This document shows positions 51,049 to 59,500 of a stretch of DNA of 64,000 nucleotides, piece after piece. The translations under genes were made by a program, and so were the position numbers. Origin of the DNA: Streptomyces sp. CB01881 (lineage in GTDB: Bacteria; Actinomycetota; Actinomycetes; Streptomycetales; Streptomycetaceae); NCBI RefSeq assembly GCF_002953255.1, contig NZ_CP026498.1, positions 9,963,025 to 10,027,024 of the forward strand, read 5' to 3'. Under the pieces are notes generated by a model. It was not told where the DNA came from. It saw nothing but the letters and a program-made list of their open reading frames with translations, and made no database searches. Positions within the stretch are counted from its first letter, which is position 1; each line of letters opens with the position of its first letter.

Positions 51049-53118
51049 CTACGGCGCCGCGGTGCGCTGGCCGGGGATCGAACGGTCGCGCTGGAGGTCC
51101 AGCAGCTCCCGGAAGAGCCCCTCCTCCAGGGCGGCCAGCTCCTGCCAGGTGCCGGTCTGGACGATCCTGCCCGCGTCCATCACGATCACCCGGTCCGCCA
51201 CCGCCGCGTTGGCGATGTTGTGGGTCACCAGGAGGGTGATCCGCCCGGGCGCGAGTGCGCGCAGCGCGTGCAGGATCCGGTGCTCGGCGCGCGGGTCGAG
51301 GTCGGAGGTCGGCTCGTCCAGGATCAGCAGCCCCGGGCTGCGGGTGGTCCGGTAGAGCGCCCGGGCGACGGCCGCGCGCTGCCAGCCGCCGCCGGACAAC
51401 TCGGCCCCGCCCCACCAGCCCTGGGCCAGCAGGGTGCGCCAGCCGGAGCGCAGCCGCGCCACCACCTCGTCGAACCCGGTCTGCCGGGCGGCCCGTTCCA
51501 CCTCGGCCATCAGGTCGTCGGTGAGGTGGCCCAGGTGGATGTTCTCGGCGGCGCCGAGCGGCCAGCGGGCGAACTCCTGGGGGACGCGCGCCACCCTGGT
51601 CCACATCCCCTCGGCGTCCAGCCGCTCGACCGGCACGCCGTCCCAGAGGATCTGCCCCCGCTGCGGCAGGTAGAGGCCGGCCAGCAGCTTGAGCAGGGTG
51701 GACTTTCCGCTGCCGTTCTGCCCGATCACCGCGACCACCTCGCCCCGGCGCAGCGTCATGCTGACGTCCCGCAGCGCCGGTTCCTGCTGTTCGCCCGGGT
51801 AGGCGTGGGAGAGCCCGAGGACCTCCACCACGGCGGGGGCGTCGGGGGTGTGGTCACCACGCCGGATGCGGTGACCGCCGGCCTCGTCCAGGAAGGTGAA
51901 GTAGTCGTCGAGGTAGAGGCCCATCCGGTAGAGCCGCGCACCGTTGCCGACCACGCCCTGCAGACCGGAGGCGGCGGTGCGCAGCGCGAAGGTGGCGGTG
52001 CCGGCCGCGGCCAGGTCGATCCGCCCGGTGGCGACCAGGAAGAGCAGGGTGCCCCAGATCAGCGCACTGCCGGCGCCGGTGCCGAGCGCGGCGAGCAGGG
52101 AGACCCGGGCCGCCTCCCGGGTGGCCCGGTCGGTGGCCGCCACGATCTTGGCCTCGGCGCGGCGGTACTTCGCCATCATGAAGGGGGTGACCTGGTCCGA
52201 ACGGACCTGGTCGGCGCGGGCCTTGTCGACCAGGAACCAGCGGTAGACCCGCAGGGCCTGGCGGTCCTCGTCGGTGGTGACGGCCGCGAGGTAGTGGATC
52301 CGGGCGGTCCGGACGGCGGCCACCCCGGTCGGGACGGAGCCGAGCAGCAGGAAGGGCACCAGCCAGGGGTGCAGGGTGGCGAGCACCCCTGCCGCGGCGG
52401 CGAGCGAGACGGTGGAGGCGATCACGTCCTGGGCGTTGGAGAGCAGGTCGGGCGTGGTGGAGGCGCCCCGGTCGGCGGCCTCCCACTGCTCGTTGTAGGC
52501 GGGCTCGTCGTACGCCTTCAGCTCGGCCGCGCAGCCTGCGGCGACCAGGGCCAGTTCGGCCTCGCGGTTGATCCGCGGTGAGACCCGGCCGGAGAGGCCG
52601 ACGACGGTGATGCCCAGTACGGCGCGCAGGCCCGTCGCGGTGGTGAGCAGGACGAGCGACGGCGCGGCGGCGTGCAGGTGGTCCGCGACCGGGCCGGGAA
52701 CGAGCAGGGCGTCCAGGGTGCCGGTGGTGGCGTAGAGGGCGAGGGCGCCGAAGATGCCGGCCAGCAGCTGGCAGGCCAACAGCAGCACGGTGGAGGCGCG
52801 GTCGGCGGCCCAGGCGAGGGCGAGGGCGCGGCGGACCAGGTGGGGAAGGCGGCGCAGCATGGCGGCGGTGGACATCGAGGCGCCGGCCTTGGCCCGGTTG
52901 TCGCCGGGGAAGCGCAGGCGCAGCTCCTCGTCGCGTTCGTCCTGCTCGGGCCGTGCCGGGTTTTGCGGGTGGTCCTGGTTTTGCGGGCGTTCCGGGTGAT
53001 CCGAGTGATCCGGGTGATCCGGGTGATCCGGGTGGTCCGGCTCCGGAGCCGGGCCCGGGCCGGGCTCCTTCGTGCCGGGCTCTTCGGTGTCGGGCTCTTG
53101 CGCGTTGGGCTCGGACAC
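51049..53118 (-). CDS. ABC exporter, fused permease-ATPase
   Basis: A 689-aa half-transporter. The N-terminal 55 residues are hydrophilic with Asp-His-Pro repeats. A type IV exporter membrane domain follows (about 75-400; helices such as STVLLLACQLLAGIFGALALY and LVPFLLLGSVPTGVAAV), then the ATPase (about 430-680): Walker A VIGQNGSGKST, signature ELSGGGWQRAAVARAL, Walker B LLILDEPTSDLD, H-loop VTHNIANA. A Gly replaces the usual Gln in the LSGGQ signature. GTG 53118 has GGGAG 5 bases upstream. It would act as a homodimer exporting a lipid, peptide or drug. Confidence 0.9.
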   Translation of the reverse strand: MSEPNAQEPDTEEPGTKEPGPGPAPEPDHPDHPDHPDHSDHPERPQNQDHPQNPARPEQDERDEELRLRFPGDNRAKAGASMSTAAMLRRLPHLVRRALALAWAADRASTVLLLACQLLAGIFGALALYATTGTLDALLVPGPVADHLHAAAPSLVLLTTATGLRAVLGITVVGLSGRVSPRINREAELALVAAGCAAELKAYDEPAYNEQWEAADRGASTTPDLLSNAQDVIASTVSLAAAAGVLATLHPWLVPFLLLGSVPTGVAAVRTARIHYLAAVTTDEDRQALRVYRWFLVDKARADQVRSDQVTPFMMAKYRRAEAKIVAATDRATREAARVSLLAALGTGAGSALIWGTLLFLVATGRIDLAAAGTATFALRTAASGLQGVVGNGARLYRMGLYLDDYFTFLDEAGGHRIRRGDHTPDAPAVVEVLGLSHAYPGEQQEPALRDVSMTLRRGEVVAVIGQNGSGKSTLLKLLAGLYLPQRGQILWDGVPVERLDAEGMWTRVARVPQEFARWPLGAAENIHLGHLTDDLMAEVERAARQTGFDEVVARLRSGWRTLLAQGWWGGAELSGGGWQRAAVARALYRTTRSPGLLILDEPTSDLDPRAEHRILHALRALAPGRITLLVTHNIANAAVADRVIVMDAGRIVQTGTWQELAALEEGLFRELLDLQRDRSIPGQRTAAP
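52996..53040. repeat. 9-bp coding tandem repeat encoding Asp-His-Pro units
   Basis: GTGATCCGG (plus-strand reading) is repeated five times with single-base variants in the first and last copies. On the coding strand it gives consecutive Asp-His-Pro tripeptides near the N-terminus of the ABC exporter. Because the unit is a multiple of three, slippage changes only the number of tripeptides. Confidence 0.9.
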
Positions 53119-53469
53119 GTTGCTCCCTCGGTTCGGCGGCCGGTGGCCGGTGCTGGTACGGGGGTTGGCGCTGTGCACGGGCAGCCCGGACCGCCGGACG
53201 AGCCGGTGACGGGCGTGTCGGGATCGCAGCGGTGCGGGTGGGAGCACGCTGTTCCGGGGGCGGGGTGCCGGGTGCGGTCCCCGATCCTGGCAGCGCCCCG
53301 GCGGGCCGCTCGGCGTGTCCCGGCCGGTCTCACTCGATCAGGTCGATTCCGTGTCGGCGGCGGCGAGTTGGTGGCGTCCGACCGGTGGATCACTCCGTTC
53401 CGGGACGCCCCGGCCGGGCCGGCGCGAGGTGCGCAGGCCCGGCCGGCTGGTGTGGCCGGTGCGGTGGGG
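53119..53469. other. Intergenic region between ABC exporter and I36 inhibitor, no gene
   Basis: 351 bp with no open frame of recognisable character on either strand. It should contain the ABC gene promoter (both flanking genes are on the minus strand). I see no repeat or clear terminator. Confidence 0.5.
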
Positions 53470-53841
53470 TCAGCAGTTGCCCCAGCTGTTGGCGCTGCCC
53501 CGGTGCGCGTGGGCGGAGTCGCTCGGGGAGGAGGTGCCCGGCTTGATCACCTTGACGGAGCCCGAGTAGTCCGAGTACTGCCAGACGAAGGCACACAGAC
53601 CCGAGGTGCCGTGGTTGTACCAGGAGGCGTCGTGGTTGTTGATCGCCCAGGACTCCCAGGAGTTGGCGTCCTTGAACTTGTACATGTTGCCGCGGTACTC
53701 GGTCTGGTCCCAGACGCAGAGGTAGCCCGACGGGCAGGCGGCGGTGCCGGTCGTGGCGGCGCCGGCGCCGGCCACCGGGGCGGCGACGGGCAGCACGGCG
53801 GCGAAGCCGAGGGTGAGCAGAGAGGTCAGGAAGCGGCGCAT
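53470..53841 (-). CDS. Secreted peptidase inhibitor family I36 protein (SMPI-like)
   Basis: A 123-aa exported protein: signal peptide SLLTLGFAAVLPVAAPVAGAGA (cleavage near residue 28), then a mature domain of about 95 residues with CPSGYLCVWDQTEYRGNMYKF, LCAFVWQYSDYSGS and a terminal Cys. Four Cys would form two disulfides in the beta/gamma-crystallin-like fold of Streptomyces metalloprotease inhibitor. It may protect the producer from its own or foreign thermolysin-like proteases. It is near the collagenase gene but in a separate transcription unit. Confidence 0.87.
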   Translation of the reverse strand: MRRFLTSLLTLGFAAVLPVAAPVAGAGAATTGTAACPSGYLCVWDQTEYRGNMYKFKDANSWESWAINNHDASWYNHGTSGLCAFVWQYSDYSGSVKVIKPGTSSPSDSAHAHRGSANSWGNC

Positions 53842-54065
53842 GGGCGCACTCCTCCGGGAAGAGGGCGGGTGGGGTGGACGAAGGCCTTCGAGACGATGGA
53901 CGGGCTCGTTTGGTGAATAACCGTCACTTCGTGAAGACCATTAACGACCTACCATGGCGCCAGCGCAAGCCGATGCACTCGAAGGAGTGCGTACAGGAAC
54001 GATGTTGACGCCAGAACGGCTGCCGCCCGCGGCGGCCGATGCCCACGACGGAAGAGGCGGCAGGA

Positions 54066-54938
54066 ATGCAGGGCACCACCCCGGACGACAGCGGATCCGG
54101 CCCCCCCACCCGCCGCCAGCGGCTCCGGGCGGAACTCGAACGCGCCGCCCGGACCGAGGCCCGCCGGCTCACCGCCGCCCACGGTGTGGAGGGGCTCAGC
54201 CTCTCCGCCGTCGCCCGCGGCGTGGGCGTCTCCCCGCCCGCCCTCTACCGGTACTTCGACGGGAAGCGCGGCCTGGTCCTGGCGGTCTACGAGGACGTCA
54301 CCGTCGACTTCGTGGCCGAGGTCGCCACCGCGGCCCAGCGGGCCGCTTTCGACGGCGTGGGCGCCCAGCTCTACGCCGCCACCCGTGCCGTCCTGGACTG
54401 GGCGGTCGCCAACCCCGCCGAGTTCGACATCATCATGGGCGCCGGCTACGCCCGGCTCGCCGCCTCCGAACGGTCACTGGACCAGGTGCTCGTCCGCGAA
54501 CTCGGCGGCCTCTTCGGCATCCTGTTCACCCGGCTTCGGGAGGACGGCCGGCTGGCGTACCCGGCCGAGGAGGAGATCGACCCCGCGCTGCTCGGCCAAC
54601 TCCGGGTGTACGGCGAACTGTTGGGACCGGACTACCCGCCGGGCGTCGCGCTGCTGATGATCACGTGCTGGCGGCAGATCTACGGGCTGCTCTGCATGGC
54701 CGTCTACCGCCACCTGGCCGCCACCTTCGACGACTGCCTTCCGCTGTTCGACCACATGCTGGACGACCTGCTCGGCCGGCTCGGCGTCAGCCGCGCACCC
54801 GAGAGCGCGGACTCACGCCCGCCAGGACGCGACTCAACGCCCGTCCGTGACGGCGGTGTTCACGCGACCGGGGCGGCGGACCAGGAGAGCAGCATGCGCA
54901 GGGCGTCGTCCGACGGCGTGCCGGGATCGGCCGCGTAG
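54066..54938 (+). CDS. TetR-family transcriptional regulator
   Basis: A 290-aa protein. RLRAELERAARTEARRLTAAHGVEGLSLSAVARGVGVSPPALYRYFDGK is the TetR DNA-binding domain (about 20-70). The ligand domain is helical (about 75-230; the TetR_C WHG-type region FDIIMGAGYARLAASE). The last 50 residues are a low-complexity tail that overlaps the 3' end of the opposite XRE gene by 79 bp; a tail-to-tail overlap this long is unusual. ATG 54066 has AAGAGG 8 bases upstream; ATG 54039 has no site. The targets are unknown. Confidence 0.85.
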   Translation: MQGTTPDDSGSGPPTRRQRLRAELERAARTEARRLTAAHGVEGLSLSAVARGVGVSPPALYRYFDGKRGLVLAVYEDVTVDFVAEVATAAQRAAFDGVGAQLYAATRAVLDWAVANPAEFDIIMGAGYARLAASERSLDQVLVRELGGLFGILFTRLREDGRLAYPAEEEIDPALLGQLRVYGELLGPDYPPGVALLMITCWRQIYGLLCMAVYRHLAATFDDCLPLFDHMLDDLLGRLGVSRAPESADSRPPGRDSTPVRDGGVHATGAADQESSMRRASSDGVPGSAA

Positions 54939-55720
54939 GTGATCAGCGCCTGGTCGGGATCGTCGGCCGGGCGCAGCGTGTCGTAGGCCAGGTCCAGCCC
55001 GCCGACCAGCGGGTGGCGGAAGCGCTTGCGCCCGGAGGTCTTGTCCTGCACCGGGTGCTCCGCCCACCATCGGCGGAACTCCTCACTGCGCAGGGAGAGT
55101 TCGCCGATCAGCTCGGCCAGCCTCGGGTCGTCGGGCCGGCGCCCGGCCTCCAGGTGGAGGAAGGCGACGTTCTCCCGCGCGCAGGAGCTCCAGTCCGCGT
55201 ACAGCTCGCGCGAGGCGGGGTCGAGGAAGGTGATCCGGGCGATGTTCCGCTCCGCCGGGGTGAGCCTCTCGAAGTCGCCGAAGAGGGCGGAGGCGGCACG
55301 GTTCCAGGCCAGTACGTCCATCCGACGGCCCATCACCATCGCGGGCGCATCGGTCAGTTGCTCCAGCAGCCGGGCGAGCATCGGCCGGACCGGCTGCGGC
55401 CCCTGCTGCGCGGACGGGCCCCGGCCGGCGCGGCGGGCGGGCCGGGGGCGGGCCAGCCGGTGCAGGTGGCGGACCTCGTCGGGGTCGAGCCGCAGGCCGC
55501 GGGCCAGCGCGTCGAGCACCGCCTCGGACGGGTTGCCGACACGGCCCTGTTCGAGCCGGGTGTAGTAGTCGACGCTCACCCCGGCGAGCTGCGCCAGCTC
55601 CTCCCGCCGCAGCCCGGCGACCCGGCGGCGGCCGCCGAAGTCCGGCAGGTCGACGTCCTCGGGCCGGAGCCGGGCGCGCCTGGTCCGGAGGAACTCGCCC
55701 AGGGTGATGGTGGTGTTCAC
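54860..55720 (-). CDS. MmyB-like helix-turn-helix (XRE) transcriptional regulator
   Basis: A 286-aa protein. LGEFLRTRRARLRPEDV, then RRVAGLRREELAQLAGVSVDYYTRLEQGRVGNPS, is the characteristic actinobacterial XRE helix-turn-helix (about 6-75). The C-terminal MmyB ligand-binding domain follows (about 105-280; MDVLAWNRAASALFGDF, ARENVAFLHLEAGRRPDD, HPLVGGLDLAYDTL). MmyB-type regulators usually control a neighbouring SDR gene; here the adjacent SDR is decayed. The GTG start at 55720 has no Shine-Dalgarno, suggesting leaderless translation. Confidence 0.9.
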   Translation of the reverse strand: MNTTITLGEFLRTRRARLRPEDVDLPDFGGRRRVAGLRREELAQLAGVSVDYYTRLEQGRVGNPSEAVLDALARGLRLDPDEVRHLHRLARPRPARRAGRGPSAQQGPQPVRPMLARLLEQLTDAPAMVMGRRMDVLAWNRAASALFGDFERLTPAERNIARITFLDPASRELYADWSSCARENVAFLHLEAGRRPDDPRLAELIGELSLRSEEFRRWWAEHPVQDKTSGRKRFRHPLVGGLDLAYDTLRPADDPDQALITYAADPGTPSDDALRMLLSWSAAPVA

Positions 55721-55807
55721 AGGAGGATTGTCGCCCCGGCGGCGACCGGCAGCCTGGCCCTGGCAGGACCAGGCTGCGGGCCGGGCTGCCGGGGACCTGG
55801 CCACCAG

Positions 55808-56255
55808 GGCCCCTTCGCGTTGAGGACGACGGACCCGCACCCGCCGCGTCGAGCAGCGGCAGCGCGTACTGGACGGTGAAGAAGACGCCCTTGAAGTTGA
55901 CGTCCACGGTGCGGTCGAAGTCCTTCTCGGTGACCTCGTCGCCGCGCCGGAAGACGGCGGCCCCGGCGTTGGCGAACACGCCGTCCAACCGCCCGTACCG
56001 CTCGCCGGTCACGCCCGTCAGGTGCTTCAGCTCGGCCGGCACGCCGGCGTCGGCGCGGACCGCGAGGAGGCGCTCACCCGCGTCCGGCTCCGCCGTGGCC
56101 CGCGCCGGCTTGGTCTCGTCCCGTCCGGTGATCACCACGCTCGCGCCGCCGCCCAGCAACAGCCTCGCCGTGGCGAGGCCCGTCCCCCGGCTGCCGCCGG
56201 TGATCAGCACCACCTTGCCGTCGAACTCCCCGGAGCCGCCCGGGTACCGGCTCAC
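55808..56255 (-). pseudogene. Truncated, frameshifted SDR gene
   Basis: The first 140 codons encode a good SDR N-terminus: FDGKVVLITGGSRGTGLATARLLL, FANAGAAVFRRGDEV, DRTVDVNFKGVFFTVQYALPLLD. Then one base is missing: the expected GGGSVVLNA is readable only in the next frame (SVVLNAKGPWW). After about 10 more codons similarity ends, just before the XRE promoter. The catalytic Tyr-Lys region is absent, so the gene is non-functional. It starts with GTG 56255. Confidence 0.75.
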
Positions 56256-56317
56256 CAGGCCCGCCGCAACCGGGGTCCGGCAGGGCCACCCTTCCGGCCG
56301 CGCGGGGCCCGACCTGC

Positions 56318-57595
56318 CTACCGGGCCCGGCCGACGGGGGCGGCCGCCGGGCCCGCGGCGACGGTCGCCCGGGGTTCCGGCGCCGGCCCCGCGGGCCAGA
56401 CCCGGGCCGCGACCGTGCCCGCCGCCAGCGCGAGTGCGCCCAGGACGACCGTCGCGGCCGGAAGGCCCGCGGTGGCGCCGAGCCAGCCGGCCAGCGGATA
56501 GGTCAGCAGCCAGCAGCCGTGCGAGAGGGAGAACTGGGCGGCGAACACGGCGGGCAGGTCGGCCGGGCGCACCGCGTCGCGCAGGACGCGTCCGGTCGGG
56601 GTGAGGATCAGCGAACCCGCGGCGCCGAAGCCGGCCCAGAGTGCGAGCAGGGCGGGCCAGCGCCAGCCGGCGGTGCCGCCCGGGCCGGCCACCGTGAGCG
56701 CGGCCAGTGCGGCGAGGAGCCCGGCGGTGCCGAACGCCGCCGGGAGCATCACCGCGCGGTCGGTCACCCGGTCCAGCGCACGGGGCAGCAGCAGCGCGAC
56801 GGCCATCGAGCCCGCGCCGTACGCGCCCAGGGCGAGGGGGACGTCACCGGCCGGACGGCCGAGCTGGTCGCGGACGTAGACCACGGTGTTGACGATCACC
56901 ATGGCGCCGCCGGCGGCGACCGCGAGGTCGAGGGCGAGCATCGCGCGCAGCCGGGGCGCGGCCAGGAAGAGACGGCCTCCGCGGACCGAGCGTTGCAGGA
57001 CGCCGCCAGGGAGGGCGGACGGCGCCGGCTTGGGGAGGACGACGGAGACAACCAGGGCCGCCGAGGCGAGGAACCCGGCCGTGGTGCCCCAGAACAGCCA
57101 GTGGTAGCCGACCAGCGCCAGCAGTCCCGCGGCGAGCACCGGACCGGCGACGCTCTCCAGGTCGTACGCGAGCCGGGAGAGCGACAGCGCGCGGGTGTAG
57201 TCGCGCTCGGCGGGCAGGACTTCGGGGATCACCGACTGGAACGCCGGGGTGAACGCCGCCGAGGCGGCCTGGAGCAGGAAGATCAGCAGGTAGACCTGCC
57301 AGACCGTGGTGACGAACGGCAGCGCGAGGGCGACCGTCGCCCGGGTCAGGTCGGAGGCGACCATCAGACGGCGACGCGGGATCCGGTGGGCCAGCGCGCC
57401 GACGACCGGCGCGATACCGACGTAGGCGACCATCTTGATCGCCAGCGCGGTGCCGAGCACGGAGCCGGCGTCCGCCCCCGCGAGGTCGTAGGCGAGCAGG
57501 CCGAGGGCGATCGTCGCCAGACCGGTGCCCACGAGGGCGACGACCTGGGCGGCGAACAGGTGCCGGTAGGTGGGCTCGCGCAGCACGGACAGCAT
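56318..57595 (-). CDS. MFS transporter (EntS/MFS_3-like)
   Basis: A 425-aa, 12-helix exporter. LREPTYRHLFAAQVVALVGTGLATIALGLLAYDLAG is typical of the N-terminal helix 1 of this group; GALAHRIPRRRLMV is the loop 2-3 motif. ATG 57595 is chosen at the start of the conserved domain; upstream codons are Arg/Ala-rich and non-conserved. It lies downstream of an ArsR gene on the same strand, with a GTGCA...TGCAC palindrome in between, so it is probably a regulated pump for a metal, metalloid or drug. Confidence 0.88.
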   Translation of the reverse strand: MLSVLREPTYRHLFAAQVVALVGTGLATIALGLLAYDLAGADAGSVLGTALAIKMVAYVGIAPVVGALAHRIPRRRLMVASDLTRATVALALPFVTTVWQVYLLIFLLQAASAAFTPAFQSVIPEVLPAERDYTRALSLSRLAYDLESVAGPVLAAGLLALVGYHWLFWGTTAGFLASAALVVSVVLPKPAPSALPGGVLQRSVRGGRLFLAAPRLRAMLALDLAVAAGGAMVIVNTVVYVRDQLGRPAGDVPLALGAYGAGSMAVALLLPRALDRVTDRAVMLPAAFGTAGLLAALAALTVAGPGGTAGWRWPALLALWAGFGAAGSLILTPTGRVLRDAVRPADLPAVFAAQFSLSHGCWLLTYPLAGWLGATAGLPAATVVLGALALAAGTVAARVWPAGPAPEPRATVAAGPAAAPVGRAR

Positions 57596-57764
57596 GGGGA
57601 CCCCGCTCAGGCTCGGCGCGCACGGCGACGGCGCGCAGGACGACAGGGCACCGGCACGGCGCACGGACAGCCGCAGGGCGAACGGCCGCCGTACGGCAGC
57701 AGCACGAGCAGCGGCGGAGCGGACGCCGGAGGACCGGGGCGACGACATCAGCATAGGACAACAT

Positions 57765-57780
57765 GTGCATACGTGTGCAC
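57765..57780. promoter_or_regulatory. Candidate ArsR operator upstream of the MFS gene
   Basis: GTGCATACGTGTGCAC is a near-perfect 16-bp palindrome (14 of 16 positions symmetric) in an AT-richer patch 170 bp upstream of the MFS start. The ArsR gene ends 98 bp further upstream. Control by that ArsR protein is inferred from proximity. Confidence 0.5.
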
Positions 57781-57877
57781 CTATTGGCCAGAGAAGGCCC
57801 GCCTCCGTGGCCGCCCACCGACCCACCGTCTGCCGTCCGCCGCGCGGCCGCCCCGCCGCCGGCTACCGCTCCGCCGC

Positions 57878-58252
57878 TCAGTCGTGCGGGGGCAGCCCGC
57901 TGATCTGGTGGTCGGCGACGTTCAGCGCCTCGTTGACGAGCCGGCGCAGGTGCCCGTGCCGCAGCGCGTAGACGACCCGCCGGCCGTCCTTGCGGGTGGT
58001 GACCAACCCGGCCAGCCGGAGCTTGCTCAGGTGCTGGCTGACCGAGGGCCGGGCCGCACCGCAGGCCTCGGTCAGCGTCGTCACGTCGGCCTCGCCCTCG
58101 CCGAGGCGCTGCATCAGCGCGAGCCGGGTGCGGTCGGCGAGCAGCACGAGGATCCCGGCGGCCGTCTCCAGCCGTTCGTCGTTCCGCAGCCGCTCGTCGG
58201 CGTCCGGCTGCTGCGACCGATGCGCACCTGATAGCTGAAGGCTCCCGCTCAT
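57878..58252 (-). CDS. ArsR-family winged-helix transcriptional regulator
   Basis: A 124-aa protein. LLADRTRLALMQRLGEGEADVTTLTEACGAARPSVSQHLSKLRLAGLVTTRKDGRRVVYAL is the full ArsR domain (about 35-97). The C-terminal HLRRLVNEALNVADHQISGLPPHD is His/Asp-containing and resembles the alpha5 metal site (DxHxxH type) of CmtR/NmtR/SmtB-like sensors. The single Cys in EACGAA could also contribute. Metal-responsive control of the downstream MFS gene is therefore plausible. ATG 58252 begins MSGSLQLSGAHRSQQ. Confidence 0.88.
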   Translation of the reverse strand: MSGSLQLSGAHRSQQPDADERLRNDERLETAAGILVLLADRTRLALMQRLGEGEADVTTLTEACGAARPSVSQHLSKLRLAGLVTTRKDGRRVVYALRHGHLRRLVNEALNVADHQISGLPPHD

Positions 58253-58782
58253 GGGCACATCGTAGAGGGCGCACGCGGCGGCCCACCTGTTCGCACGCGC
58301 CGCCACCGGCCGGCCCGCGCGCCCCTGGCCTTCCCCGTGGCGGCCCCGGTCACGGCACCGGTCACGGCACCGGCGACCACCAGCGCCGGGAGCGGCGGGA
58401 GCGGCGGTGCAGTACGGGGAGGGGTGGTGGAGTACGGGGAGGGGTGGTGGAGTGCGGGGAGGGGTGGCGCGCGTCCGCCCCCGCCCACAGCGGCGGGAGA
58501 CGGACGGCGCGGAGCGGCGCAGGCGCGGCGGGACGCCTCCGGGCCGGCGCGCGGCGGCGGCGGAGCGGGGAGGCTCGGTGCTACCGGACGCTGGTGACGA
58601 CCGGGGCCGCGGATGCGGCGGGCTGCCGTGGTGGCGTGCCGAGCGGTTCACGTCCCTCATCCAAGCCCGCCCGCCGATGCGCGGGCAAGCCCGGCCCGCC
58701 GCCCTGATGCGGCTCCGACACTCCCCTGACGCCCCCTTGACGGCGCCTCACCTCTCCTGGCGCGCAGCGGTGTTCATCCGGC
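58253..58782. other. 530-bp intergenic region with tandem repeat, no gene
   Basis: This region separates two minus-strand genes. Besides the 20-bp repeat at 58411-58470 it contains CGGTCACGGCACC duplications (58346-58375). Open frames are low-complexity Gly/Arg/Ala and I do not support any of them. Confidence 0.5.
58411..58470. repeat. 20-bp tandem repeat, 3 copies
   Basis: AGTACGGGGAGGGGTGGTGG is repeated exactly at 58411 and 58431; the copy at 58451 has three substitutions. The G-rich strand has multiple runs of three or four Gs and could form a G-quadruplex. Confidence 0.85.
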
Positions 58783-59388
58783 TCAGGAGAAGTCCAGCGA
58801 CCCCGTGCGGGTGCGCTTGAGCTCGAAGAACTTCGGGTAGCCGGCCAGCAGCCGCACGCCGTCGAAGACGTTCACGGCGTCCTGCCCGCGCGGGATCGCG
58901 CTGAGCACCGGCCCGAAGAACGCGGTGCCGTCCACGTGGATGGTGGGCGTCCCGACCTCCTCGCCGACCGGGTCCATGCCCTCGTGGTGGCTCTTGCGCA
59001 GTGCGATGTCGAACGCCGTGCTGCGGGCCGCGTCGGCCAGCGACTCGGGGAGGCCGGCCTCGGCCAGGGCCTCACGCAGAACGGTGTCGTCGGCGGCCCG
59101 GTCCTGGTCGTGCAGGCGGGTGCCGAGCGCGGTGTAGAGGTCGCGCAGGACGTGCTCCCCGTGCTGTTCGGCGGCGGCGATGCAGACCCGCACCGGGCCC
59201 CAGCCGGTGTCCAGCAGCCGGCGGTAGCGTTCGGGGAGGTCCTCGCGGCCCTCGTTGAGGACGGAGAGGCTCATCACCCGGAAGGTGAGGTCGAGTTCGC
59301 GGTGGCGCTCGACCTCCAGGATCCAGCGGGAGGTGATCCATGCGAAGGGGCAGACGGGATCGAAGTAGAAGTCGACTTTGTTGGTCAC
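58783..59388 (-). CDS. Rv2466c-like mycothiol-dependent nitroreductase/DsbA-fold protein, monothiol variant
   Basis: A 201-aa thioredoxin/DsbA-fold protein closely resembling M. tuberculosis Rv2466c: WITSRWILEVERHRELDLTF, RVMSLSVLNEGREDLPERYR, GPVRVCIAAAEQHG, ALRKSHHEGMDPVGEEVGTPTIHV, FFGPVLSAIPRG and FFELKRTRTG. Rv2466c uses a CPWC motif; here the site reads DPVCPFAWITS, so the second Cys is Ala. It may act through a mixed disulfide with mycothiol as a monothiol enzyme. Start is GTG 59388. It lies downstream of the FAD oxidoreductase gene on the same strand, separated by the 20-bp repeat array. Confidence 0.88.
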   Translation of the reverse strand: MTNKVDFYFDPVCPFAWITSRWILEVERHRELDLTFRVMSLSVLNEGREDLPERYRRLLDTGWGPVRVCIAAAEQHGEHVLRDLYTALGTRLHDQDRAADDTVLREALAEAGLPESLADAARSTAFDIALRKSHHEGMDPVGEEVGTPTIHVDGTAFFGPVLSAIPRGQDAVNVFDGVRLLAGYPKFFELKRTRTGSLDFS

Positions 59389-59500
59389 GGTGCCCAGCCT
59401 AGGAGAGAGGTGGACCGATGGACAGGGCCGGTTGTCCCCCTGGATTCTGGGCCACTTGAGCCTCTGGGCCGCAGGGGGCGGCCTGGTCGCGGGGCGCGGC

